From assembly GCA_019414045.1 (NCBI GenBank), contig DXMW01000004.1:1-64000 (forward strand): 64,000 nucleotides of DNA. The letters are read 5' to 3'. How positions within the stretch are numbered: the stretch's first letter is position 1; each line of letters begins with the position of its first letter. This DNA is from Collinsella sp. Its GTDB lineage: Bacteria; Actinomycetota; Coriobacteriia; Coriobacteriales; Coriobacteriaceae. Made by a program: the position numbers and the translations under genes. Shown here piece by piece: positions 16,931 through 24,490 of this stretch. The notes below the pieces were generated by a model. The model searched no databases, had not been told where the DNA came from, and saw nothing but the letters and a program-made list of their open reading frames with translations.

Positions 16931-17941
16931 CTAGATCGAGGTGGAGTCGAGCCAGTTGAGCTTGCACTCGAGAATGCGCTGCTCGCCGGGTTGGCTGCTG
17001 CCGTCAAGCAAGGCGAGCAGCATCTCGGCCGCCTCCCTGCCTTCCTGGTCGACGGGCTCGATGATCGTGGAGACGGTCGGCGTGGTGAGGTTGGTCCAGT
17101 CTTCGCAGTTGAGTCCCAAAAGACCTATTTGCTGCGGAAGTAGATGGGCCATGGGTTGGAGGGCCTTGTAGACACGGGGAAGCGCCCATTGGTTTTGTAC
17201 GAAGATGAGCGTGCGCTTGGCGGGGTTGAACTTGTATTTAAAGTATTCGGTGAGCTCGTTGATTGACGGCTTGTTGTGATCGATGGGGATGGCTTTGTAG
17301 AGCTGCCCATTCGCGGCCAATGCCTCGGCATATCCCTGAAAACGTTCCATGCGAGTGCGCATTTCGGTCATGTTGGCGGCGATGGAAAAGAAGTCTTCGT
17401 AGCCGGCGTCGAGAAGCGCCTGCGTGGCATTGTACACGCCGTCGTAGAGGTTGGTTTTGATCCAGCTGGTGCCTGGGCTGTAGATGGCCGCGTCAAAAAA
17501 GACGACGGGCTTGTCGGCGCGCTTGATGCGGTCGTGGACTGCCTTGAAATTTGCCGTGGGCTGGATGATAAAACCATCGACGCCCAGTGAGAGCATTTTG
17601 TCGACATACATGAGCTCGGTCTCGGGGTTAAAGTTGCTCGTGCAAACGACCGTCTGGTAGCCCGCGGGGAGCATGACCTGCTCCATGCCGTTGAGGACGA
17701 GGCCCGCCCATTTGTTGGTGTTATCCAAGATGATGATGGCGATGACGTGGGTTTGCTTGCCGGTGAGCGTTTGCGCTTGGGCGTTGGGAACGTATCCGAG
17801 TTCCTTGATGACGCGCGCAATCTTTGCCTGCGTCTTCTCGCTAAGCTTTTCTCGTTTGTCGTTGAGGTAATACGAGACGCTTGCCGTCGAGGTTCCCGCC
17901 TCTCGAGCGACGTCTGCGATCGTAACGCGCTGTTTTGCCAC
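16931..17941 (-). CDS. LacI-family transcriptional regulator (sugar locus)
   Basis: This 336-residue DNA-binding regulator has the helix-turn-helix VTIADVAREAGTSTASVSYY at its N-terminus and the hinge LGYVPNAQAQTL. It is followed by a periplasmic-binding-protein-like effector domain. The GTG at 17941 is preceded by GGAAGGAG and gives the usual LacI N-terminus; an ATG at 17977 would add 12 unrelated residues. It is divergent from the PTS IIBC gene, so it most likely represses that locus. A dyad with a CG centre, as LacI proteins prefer, lies between the two genes at 18163-18182. The effector is presumably the imported sugar or its phosphate. Confidence 0.92.
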   Translation of the reverse strand: MAKQRVTIADVAREAGTSTASVSYYLNDKREKLSEKTQAKIARVIKELGYVPNAQAQTLTGKQTHVIAIIILDNTNKWAGLVLNGMEQVMLPAGYQTVVCTSNFNPETELMYVDKMLSLGVDGFIIQPTANFKAVHDRIKRADKPVVFFDAAIYSPGTSWIKTNLYDGVYNATQALLDAGYEDFFSIAANMTEMRTRMERFQGYAEALAANGQLYKAIPIDHNKPSINELTEYFKYKFNPAKRTLIFVQNQWALPRVYKALQPMAHLLPQQIGLLGLNCEDWTNLTTPTVSTIIEPVDQEGREAAEMLLALLDGSSQPGEQRILECKLNWLDSTSI

Positions 17942-18162
17942 AGCGACTCCTTCCGACAGATGAGCATTTTCCAACATGATGACTTTGAGTCTTGGTGAGG
18001 GATGCGCTTTGGTGAGCGACTTTTCCTTTCATATGAGTATGCAACAAATGCGGTATATGGGTGGGGTCGAAATTTGTGACCGGCATGCGCATCTGCCGTC
18101 TACCGAGAAAATCAAATACTTCTTGACTTTTGAAATCGAGGGTAAAATCGCAGGATTCATTT

Positions 18163-18182
18163 TTAGTTAAACGCATAACTAA
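18163..18182. promoter_or_regulatory. Candidate LacI-family operator
   Basis: TTAGTTA and TAACTAA flank AACGCA, giving a 20-bp dyad centred on CG. It lies in the 414-bp divergent region between the lacI-type gene and PTS IIBC. A weaker dyad (GTTTA, 6 bp, TAAAC) lies about 30 bp downstream. Nothing else recognisable fills this region. Confidence 0.55.
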
Positions 18183-18355
18183 ATAGCGTAACCAACGCTC
18201 TGACCTGCGCGTTTACCGAAATAAACTGGCATTAAGAAAAACGAGCACCTATATTGGTCTTGTCGAAAAGACAGCAAGTCCAAACGGCAGGGGATGCTCC
18301 GGAGGCCTCCGCAAACGGTGTCTTGCGCACACAACTCTATGAAAAGAGGGAAGCA

Positions 18356-19828
18356 ATGAAGATCGTAGGCGTTGCCGCCTGTACCGTGGGTATCGCCCAC
18401 ACGTATATGGCCCAGAAGGCGATTCAGGATGAATGCTCCGCTCGTGGCATCGAGTGCAAAGTCGAGGCTCAGGGTGGTCTGGGTATCGAGAATGAGCTCA
18501 CGCAGGAAGACGTTGATTCCGCCGACCTGGTGCTCGAGTCCGTCGACGTGGGTGTCGAGAACGAGGACCGTTTTGAGCAAAAGATGGCCGAGGGCAAGTT
18601 CCTCAAGGTCGGCACCTCGGATGTAATCGCCGATCCGGTAAAGATTATCGACCAGGCTGTCGAGATCATCAAGGCGACGGGCGGTGCCGTTGACGCGTCC
18701 AAGGCCGAGGCCAAGGCAGAGAAGAAGGCCGTCTCCGCTGCCCCGCAGGCCCCGACACCGGCGTCCAAGCAGTCCATCTTTGCCGATCCTGGCAAGACGC
18801 TGCTCAATGCATTCAATACCGGTGTTTCCTATTTTATCCCCATCGTCGTTATCGGTGGCGTGTTCCTCGCCTTCTCGTTGGCATCCGGTACTGCCGGTGC
18901 TAGCGGTATGGAGGTCACCAACCCGTTGATGGTGAGTCTTAACACTATCGGCATGGCCGGCATCTCTATGATGATTCCGGTGCTTGCGGCATACATCGCC
19001 TACTCGATGGCCGGTAAGCCCGCACTTGCCCCCGGCTTCGTCCTGGGCTACTTGGTTAACAACGCCGTCGTCACCCCGAGCGGCAACAGCGTTTCGACCG
19101 GCTTCTTGGGCGCCATGATCATGGCTGTCATCTGCGGTTACTTTGTCCGCTGGATGAAGACCTGGAAGGTCAACAACACCATCCAGACCATCATGCCCAT
19201 TCTGATCATCCCGATTCTGACCTCGCTCGTCCTGGGCATGGCTTACATCTACATCTTGGCCACGCCGCTTGGCTTTGTGATGGATTGGCTCACCAGCGTG
19301 CTCGGCAGCCTGCAGGGCGGCTCCGCCGTCGTCCTGGGCTTGGTCATTGGCGTTATGACCGCTTTCGATATGGGTGGCCCCATCAACAAGACCGCTTCGA
19401 CCTTTACCATGGCCATCATGGCCTCCGGCATCTACGGCCCCAACGGTATGTTCCGCGTCGCCGTCGCCATTCCCCCGATTGCTTGCGGCCTCGCTGCGCT
19501 CATCGCCAAGAACAAGTTCGATGGCGCTGACCGTCAGATGGGCATCTCTGCTCTGTTCATGGGCTGCATCGGTATTACCGAGGGCGCTATTCCCTTCGCG
19601 GTCAAGGATCTTGGCCACACCCTGCCCGGCATTTGCATCGGCTCTGCCGTGGGCGCGGCGCTTGCCGCCTTCCAGGGCATCGACTGCTATGTTCCGCATG
19701 GTGGCTTTATTGTCGCCCTGGCCACCAACAACGTCGCGCTGTTCTGCCTGGACATCGTGATTGGCTCCTTGGTCGCCGCTGCAATCCTGATTGCCATGAA
19801 GCCCACGCTCGATAAGCAGGCCAAGTAA
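18356..19828 (+). CDS. PTS fructose-family transporter, IIBC components
   Basis: This 490-residue fusion holds a fructose-type IIB domain (residues 1-100, phosphocysteine Cys9 in GVAACTVGIAHTYMA) and a IIC membrane domain from about residue 145. The linker between them is rich in A, K and E. The IIC part has about nine membrane segments and the conserved GGPINKTAS and GITEGAIPFA motifs. It imports and phosphorylates a hexose-like sugar using phosphate relayed by the IIA encoded at 23896. GAAAAGAGGGAAG precedes the ATG at 18356. The sugar is not determined by sequence. The neighbouring genes suggest a ketose or one converted to fructose phosphate. Confidence 0.93.
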   Translation: MKIVGVAACTVGIAHTYMAQKAIQDECSARGIECKVEAQGGLGIENELTQEDVDSADLVLESVDVGVENEDRFEQKMAEGKFLKVGTSDVIADPVKIIDQAVEIIKATGGAVDASKAEAKAEKKAVSAAPQAPTPASKQSIFADPGKTLLNAFNTGVSYFIPIVVIGGVFLAFSLASGTAGASGMEVTNPLMVSLNTIGMAGISMMIPVLAAYIAYSMAGKPALAPGFVLGYLVNNAVVTPSGNSVSTGFLGAMIMAVICGYFVRWMKTWKVNNTIQTIMPILIIPILTSLVLGMAYIYILATPLGFVMDWLTSVLGSLQGGSAVVLGLVIGVMTAFDMGGPINKTASTFTMAIMASGIYGPNGMFRVAVAIPPIACGLAALIAKNKFDGADRQMGISALFMGCIGITEGAIPFAVKDLGHTLPGICIGSAVGAALAAFQGIDCYVPHGGFIVALATNNVALFCLDIVIGSLVAAAILIAMKPTLDKQAK

Positions 19829-19843
19829 ACCTTTAAGGACTCC

Positions 19844-19903
19844 GGTTGTGCGGAGGGATGGATTTGACTCCGCACAACCGCCCCTACACAACAAAATCCA
19901 TCC
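19844..19903 (+). promoter_or_regulatory. Intergenic RNA structure with overlapping pairings
   Basis: GGTTGTGCGGAG (19844-19855) pairs perfectly with CTCCGCACAACC (19868-19879). The loop sequence GGATGGATTT (19856-19865) is in turn complementary to AAATCCATCC (19894-19903), so a pseudoknot or two exclusive folds are possible. A third short stem, GGGCCCA/TGGGTCC, follows near 19913. It lies between PTS IIBC and the GatZ-like gene. Confidence 0.6.
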
Positions 19904-19972
19904 GCACTGATAGGGCCCACATCTGGGTCCCAGGGAACTTTTGTCAAAAATCCTCTGGAGAAGGAGAACAAA

Positions 19973-21241
19973 ATGTCCAACCTCACCATCCGCCAGGCCG
20001 TTCAGGGCATGCTCAAGCTGCAGGACAGCGGCGATCACGCAACCATGGTCGGCATTGGTCCCATGAGCCCCAACCTGATTCAGGCCGTGTTCGAGCTTGC
20101 CAAGGACGAGGATTTCCCGCCCATGTTTATCGCTAGCCGCAACCAGGTCGATATGGACGAGATGGGCGCCGGCTACGTCAACGGTTGGGACCAGACGCGC
20201 TTTGCCGCCGACATTAAGAAGGTTGCCGACGAGGTGGGTTATACCGGTCCGTACTACCTGTGCCGCGATCACGGCGGTCCGTGGCAGCGCGACGAGGAGC
20301 GTAACGCCCACCTGCCCGAGGACGAGGCCATGGAGCTCGCCCGCAAGTCCTTTGTCGCCGACATGGAGGCAGGCTTTGACCTGCTGATGGTCGACCCCAC
20401 CAAGGACCCCTATCAGATCGGCAAGGTTATTCCGCTCGACGTGGTGCTTCGCCGCACGATCGATCTTATCGACTATCTTGAGCAGTACCGTCGCGAGCAT
20501 AACCTGCCCGAGGTTGCCTATGAGGTCGGTACCGAGGAGACCAATGGCGGCCTGACCTCCACCGACAAGTACGAGGAGTTCATTTCTCAGCTGCAGCCCG
20601 AGCTCGAGAAGCGCGGCTGCCCCATGCCCACCTTTATCGTCGGCCAGACCGGTACGCTCACCCGTTGGACCGAGCAGGTCGGTCATTACAACTTTAAGAA
20701 TGCCCGCGAGCTCGCCGACATGGCCAAGCGCTACGGCGTGGGCCTGAAGGAGCACAACGCCGACTACCTGGACGACGCGACGCTGCTCGAGCACATCCCG
20801 GCACACGTGACCGCTTCCAATGTCGCCCCTCAGTACGGCACCGAGGAGACCCGCGCTTACCTCAAGCTCTGCGCTACCGAGCAGATTCTGGTCGACAACG
20901 GCCTGTGCGACGATCCCTCCGATCTGTATCACACGCTGCTGGTCAAGGCCATCAAGACCGAGCGCTGGCGCAAGTGGATGACCGGCGACGATGTCAACCT
21001 GCAGGTTGACGACATTCTGGCCGACGACGAGCTCAGCCTGAAGATTCTGGATGTCTCCGGCCACTACGCGTTCAACGATCCCGAGGTCAAGGAGCAGGTC
21101 GAGAAGCTCTATCGCAACCTCGCTGCCCAGGACATTGACGGCAAGCGCTTTGTGATCGAGCACATCAAGCGCCCGATCAAGCAGTACGTCGTCGGTCTTA
21201 ACCTCAAGGGCGTCACGAGCCGCATCGAGAAGGCTCTCTAA
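19973..21241 (+). CDS. GatZ/KbaZ-like protein (tagatose-bisphosphate aldolase non-catalytic subunit family)
   Basis: The 422-residue protein belongs to the GatZ/KbaZ family. Members either support the catalytic class II aldolase GatY/KbaY or, in some bacteria, act alone as sugar-phosphate 4-epimerases. Family features include MVGIGPMSPNLIQAVFELA, IASRNQVDMDEMGAGYVNG, LCRDHGGPW and VYEVGTEETNGG-like AYEVGTEETNGG. No GatY/KbaY gene is present nearby, so a stand-alone role such as epimerisation of a ketose phosphate to fructose 6-phosphate is as likely as aldolase support. GGAGAAGGAG precedes the ATG. It lies in the sugar operon but is followed by a strong terminator before the transaldolase gene. 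Confidence 0.85.
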   Translation: MSNLTIRQAVQGMLKLQDSGDHATMVGIGPMSPNLIQAVFELAKDEDFPPMFIASRNQVDMDEMGAGYVNGWDQTRFAADIKKVADEVGYTGPYYLCRDHGGPWQRDEERNAHLPEDEAMELARKSFVADMEAGFDLLMVDPTKDPYQIGKVIPLDVVLRRTIDLIDYLEQYRREHNLPEVAYEVGTEETNGGLTSTDKYEEFISQLQPELEKRGCPMPTFIVGQTGTLTRWTEQVGHYNFKNARELADMAKRYGVGLKEHNADYLDDATLLEHIPAHVTASNVAPQYGTEETRAYLKLCATEQILVDNGLCDDPSDLYHTLLVKAIKTERWRKWMTGDDVNLQVDDILADDELSLKILDVSGHYAFNDPEVKEQVEKLYRNLAAQDIDGKRFVIEHIKRPIKQYVVGLNLKGVTSRIEKAL

Positions 21242-21298
21242 GTAGCTTTTCCTACACGACGCCGGGCCTGGGGCATGTCCCAGCTGCAGGCCCGGCAC

Positions 21299-21335
21299 AT
21301 AGGACAAAAGGACATCCCCTTTGTCCTATTTTTTG
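21299..21335 (+). terminator. Intrinsic terminator inside the sugar locus
   Basis: ATAGGACAAA (21299-21308) pairs with TTTGTCCTAT (21320-21329), followed by TTTTTT. A second GC stem, GCCGGGCCT/AGGCCCGGC, precedes it near 21261-21296. The hairpin would separate transcription of PTS IIBC and gatZ-like from the transaldolase-transketolase genes, or reduce read-through. Its sequence also resembles the GGGACAG repeat family. Confidence 0.85.
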
Positions 21336-21366
21336 AGTTTTGGATTCCTTAGAAGGAGTTTGCACC

Positions 21367-22050
21367 ATGAAGTTCTTTATCGATACCGCCAACCTTGACG
21401 AGATCGCCGAGGCCAAGAGCTGGGGCTGCCTTGCCGGCGTCACCACCAACCCGTCCCTGTACGCCAAGACCGGCGGCAAGCTCGCCGACTTTGAGCCCCA
21501 TATGCTCAAGATTGCCGAGCTCTGCGAGGGCCTGCCCGTGTCTGCTGAGTCCACCGCGACCACTGCCGAGGGCATGATCGAGGAGGGCAAGCGTCTTGCC
21601 GCCCTGGCTCCCAACATCGTGGTCAAGCTTCCCGTGTGCGAGGCCGGCCTCGCCGCCTGCCGCGCCCTGGCCGATGCGGGCGTGCGCGTCAACATGACGC
21701 TTGTTTTCTCGCCGACGCAGGCCCTCATGGCCGCCAACGCCGGTGCCCGCTACATCAGCCCGTTTGTCGGCCGCTTTGACGACATCGCCGAGGACGGCAT
21801 CTCGCAGCTCGACAATGTCGTGACATGCATCAAGAACTATGACTGGACCGGCAAGAACGTCGACGACACCGTCGAGATCATCACCGCTTCGGTCCGCACG
21901 CCCAACCACGTGACCCAGGCGGCTCTTCTTGGTGCCGACATCGCGACCGTGCCCATGGCCGCTCTCAAGAAGTGCCTGCATCACCCGCTGACCGACCAGG
22001 GCCTCGCCTCTTTTGAGGCTGACTGGCAGAAGGTCGTCGCTCAGGCTTAA
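21367..22050 (+). CDS. Transaldolase, TalC/FSA-type small family
   Basis: This 227-residue class I Schiff-base enzyme transfers a dihydroxyacetone unit between sugar phosphates. The catalytic lysine is in NIVVKLPV, and the N-terminus KFFIDTANLDEI and AGVTTNPSL are typical. At the two positions that separate transaldolase from fructose-6-phosphate aldolase, it has Glu (VSAES) and Phe (ISPFVGRFDD). The aldolase has Gln and Tyr there, so transaldolase is preferred. GAAGGAG precedes the ATG at 21367. It starts the second transcription block, with transketolase and PTS IIA downstream. Confidence 0.93.
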   Translation: MKFFIDTANLDEIAEAKSWGCLAGVTTNPSLYAKTGGKLADFEPHMLKIAELCEGLPVSAESTATTAEGMIEEGKRLAALAPNIVVKLPVCEAGLAACRALADAGVRVNMTLVFSPTQALMAANAGARYISPFVGRFDDIAEDGISQLDNVVTCIKNYDWTGKNVDDTVEIITASVRTPNHVTQAALLGADIATVPMAALKKCLHHPLTDQGLASFEADWQKVVAQA

Positions 22051-22114
22051 CGACCGGGTTGCCCTCGGCATCGCGCCATCCGGTGCCGGGGTTGTTCTCA
22101 AGAGAGGAATTCGT

Positions 22115-22945
22115 ATGACCAACCAGGAGCTGGCGAAGGTCGCCAATGAGGTCAGGAAGGGTGTCGTGACTGCGGTTCACGCGGCCAAGTCGGGACATCC
22201 GGGTGGATCGCTCGGTGCAGCCGACATCATGACGTATCTGTACTTTGAGGAAATGAATATCGATCCTGCCGACCCTCACAAGGCCGATCGCGACCGCTTT
22301 GTGCTCTCCAAGGGTCACGCGGCGCCGGGCCTGTATTCGGTGTTGGCAAATCGCGGCTATTTTCCCGTCGAAGAGCTCGAGACGCTCCGCCATATTGGCA
22401 GCCGACTGCAGGGCCATCCCAACATGAACGATACCCCAGGCATCGATATGTCCACCGGCTCGCTCGGTCAGGGCATCTCTGCTGCAGTTGGAATGGCGCT
22501 TGCCGCTAAGCACTGGGGCGACAGCTACCGTGTCTACACGTTGCTGGGCGACGGTGAGTGCGAGGAAGGCCAGGTGTGGGAGGCGGCTATGTTTGCCGGC
22601 AACCATGCGCTCGACAATCTTGTTGCCGTCGTCGACCACAACGGCTTGCAGATTGACGGCACGATCGATGAAGTCAACTCGGCCATGCCGCTTGCCGACA
22701 AGTTCCGCGCCTTTAAGTGGCATGTGATAGAGCTAGCCGATGGCAACGACATGGCGCAGATTGAGGCGGCTTTCGCCGAAGCTCGCGAGGTGACCGGCGC
22801 GCCCGTCGCTATCATCGCCGAGACGGTGAAGGGCAAAGGCGTCTCCTTTATGGAGAACCAGGTTGGCTGGCATGGCAAGGCGCCCAATGACGAGCAGTTT
22901 GAGCAGGCCATGGCCGAGCTCGCGGCAGCAGGAGAGGAACTCTAA
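22115..22945 (+). CDS. Transketolase, N-terminal (TPP-binding) subunit
   Basis: The 276-residue protein corresponds to the N-terminal half of transketolase, which binds thiamine diphosphate and transfers two-carbon units. Seen motifs are SGHPGGSLGAADI, LSKGHAAPGLYSVLA, STGSLGQGISAAVGMAL and the TPP motif GDGECEEGQVWEAA ending in DHNGLQIDG. The ATG at 22115 follows AGAGAGGAA. Its stop overlaps the start of the C-terminal subunit by one base. The split form is common in gut anaerobes and usually works as a heterotetramer. Confidence 0.94.
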   Translation: MTNQELAKVANEVRKGVVTAVHAAKSGHPGGSLGAADIMTYLYFEEMNIDPADPHKADRDRFVLSKGHAAPGLYSVLANRGYFPVEELETLRHIGSRLQGHPNMNDTPGIDMSTGSLGQGISAAVGMALAAKHWGDSYRVYTLLGDGECEEGQVWEAAMFAGNHALDNLVAVVDHNGLQIDGTIDEVNSAMPLADKFRAFKWHVIELADGNDMAQIEAAFAEAREVTGAPVAIIAETVKGKGVSFMENQVGWHGKAPNDEQFEQAMAELAAAGEEL

Positions 22946-23883
22946 TGGCAGAGGTCAAAAAAGTCGCCACGCGCGTAAGCTACGGCGAGGCGCTCGTCGA
23001 GCTGGGCAATGAGCACGATGACTTTGTAGTGCTCGATGCCGACCTGGCTGCCGCTACGCAGACGGGTAAGTTTAAGACTGCCCATCCTGAGCGCTTTTAC
23101 GATGCCGGCATCGCCGAGAGCAACCTGATGGGTCTTGCCGCCGGCATCGCGACCACGGGCCGCGTTGCTTTTGCGAGCACCTTTGCGATGTTTGCCGCCG
23201 GTCGCGCCTACGAGCAGGTCCGCAATTCCATTGGCTACCCGCACCTCAACGTCAAGATTGGCGCCACCCATGCCGGCATTTCGGTGGGCGAGGACGGCGC
23301 CACGCACCAGTGCTGCGAGGATATCGCACTCATGCGTACGATTCCGGGTATGACGGTGGTCGTTCCCGCCGACGATGTCGAGGCCCGCGCCTGTGTGCGC
23401 GCCGCCTATGAGTTTGAGGGGCCGGTCTACATGCGCTTCGGCCGCCTGGCAACACCGGTCATCAACGATCACGAGGACTACGAGTTCAAGATCGGCCGCG
23501 GTGTTGTTGTACGGGAGGGCTCTGATGTCACGATCGTCGCGTGCGGTCTCATGGTCGCTGAGGCACTCGCTGCTGCCGAGGCGCTCGCTGCCGACGGCAT
23601 CGATGCTGAGGTCATCAACATGCATACGATCAAACCGCTCGATGAGCGTTTGGTGGTTGCCAGCGCCAAGAAGACCGGTCGCGTGGTCACCGCCGAGGAG
23701 CATTCGATTATCGGTGGTCTTGGCGAGGCCGTTGCCTCGGTGCTCGCGGAGCAGCATCCAGTGCCGATGCGTCGCGTCGGCGTGCGCGATGTGTACGGCG
23801 AGTCCGGCCCTGCGGTCGATTTGCTGCATAAGTACGGTTTGGACGCCGACGGCATCGAAGCTGCGGTCAGGTCCGTGTTGTAA
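22945..23883 (+). CDS. Transketolase, C-terminal subunit
   Basis: The 312-residue protein supplies the pyrimidine-binding and C-terminal domains of the split transketolase. Features are VLDADLAAATQTGKF, RFYDAGIAESNLMGLAAGIA, the conserved GATHAGISVGEDGATHQ and a C-terminal domain ending near VYGESGPAVDLLHKYGLD. The start ATG overlaps the stop of the N-terminal subunit (TAATG), showing translational coupling. With transaldolase it forms the non-oxidative pentose phosphate exchange, linking ketose phosphates with pentose and triose phosphates. Confidence 0.94.
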   Translation: MAEVKKVATRVSYGEALVELGNEHDDFVVLDADLAAATQTGKFKTAHPERFYDAGIAESNLMGLAAGIATTGRVAFASTFAMFAAGRAYEQVRNSIGYPHLNVKIGATHAGISVGEDGATHQCCEDIALMRTIPGMTVVVPADDVEARACVRAAYEFEGPVYMRFGRLATPVINDHEDYEFKIGRGVVVREGSDVTIVACGLMVAEALAAAEALAADGIDAEVINMHTIKPLDERLVVASAKKTGRVVTAEEHSIIGGLGEAVASVLAEQHPVPMRRVGVRDVYGESGPAVDLLHKYGLDADGIEAAVRSVL

Positions 23884-23895
23884 GGAAGGCTTTCC

Positions 23896-24348
23896 ATGGG
23901 GTTTGTATCTGCCAACCAAGTGACGATTGGCTACGCCGCCGCCTCGCGCGAGGACGCGCTGCATTATCTGTCCGAGCAGGCTGTTGAGCTTGGTTTTGCC
24001 GATGACGCGTCTGCTGTAGAGGCGGCTTTTATTGCTCGCGAAAACGAGGCCGAGACTGGCCTCGTCGCCGGTTTTGCCGTTCCGCATGCCAAGAGCGATG
24101 CGATCCATACGCCGGGCGTGGCCGTGCTCAAGCTGTCCGAGCCTGTTGAGTGGCCGAGCTTTGATGGCGTGCCCGTCGATGTGGCGCTCGCGCTGTACGT
24201 GCCCGCCGGCGAAGCGGGAACCACGCACCTGCGTCTGCTCTCCAAGGCTGCCGTGATGCTGATGGATGCTGGCTTCCGTGACAGGGTGCGCGAAAGCACC
24301 GATCCTGTCGAGATTGCCGAGCTCATCAACGCCGGGCTCGAGGGCTAG
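23896..24348 (+). CDS. PTS fructose-family IIA component
   Basis: This 150-residue IIA protein of the fructose/mannitol family receives phosphate from HPr on the histidine in VPHAKSD and passes it to IIB. The preceding region (FIARENEAETGLVAGFA) and later LLSKAAVMLMD match the family. AAGGAAGG precedes the ATG at 23896. Its place at the end of the transaldolase-transketolase block, 4 kb from IIBC, completes the transporter and ties the two blocks to one sugar. Confidence 0.92.
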   Translation: MGFVSANQVTIGYAAASREDALHYLSEQAVELGFADDASAVEAAFIARENEAETGLVAGFAVPHAKSDAIHTPGVAVLKLSEPVEWPSFDGVPVDVALALYVPAGEAGTTHLRLLSKAAVMLMDAGFRDRVRESTDPVEIAELINAGLEG

Positions 24349-24391
24349 AACGGGCTCTCCGTTCCATTAATCGATCCTTCTCCAAGGAAAA

Positions 24392-24429
24392 GGGCCGCGA
24401 CGCTATAGGCGTCGCGGCCCTGTCTGCGT
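24392..24429 (+). terminator. Terminator-like hairpin after PTS IIA
   Basis: The stem GGGCCGCGACG with CGTCGCGGCCC is followed by TGTCTGCGTTT, a weak T tract. It adjoins the REP-like repeat that follows. Confidence 0.7.
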
Positions 24430-24478
24430 TTCCCCAGATAAAACCTGCCAAAATAAACCTGTCCCTTTTTGGTAGGTT
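24426..24478. repeat. GGGACAG-type REP element, type AACCTGCC, copy 1
   Basis: AACCTGCCAAAA and the near-complement TTTTTGGTAGGTT flank TAAACCTGTCCC. Nearly the same sequence occurs at 30207-30259, also just after a GC hairpin and beside the 3' end of a minus-strand gene, and inverted at 27629-27683. Confidence 0.85.
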
Positions 24479-24490
24479 AAACGGCGTAAC

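Noticed and set aside
18179..21307. A 1042-residue open frame on the minus strand across the PTS IIBC and GatZ-like genes
   Set aside because: It is the antisense of two well-supported genes, has low-complexity H/L/G-rich composition and no ribosome binding site; GC-rich codon bias keeps this frame open.
21367..22050. Fructose-6-phosphate aldolase assignment
   Set aside because: The Gln and Tyr typical of that enzyme are replaced by Glu and Phe, as in transaldolase.
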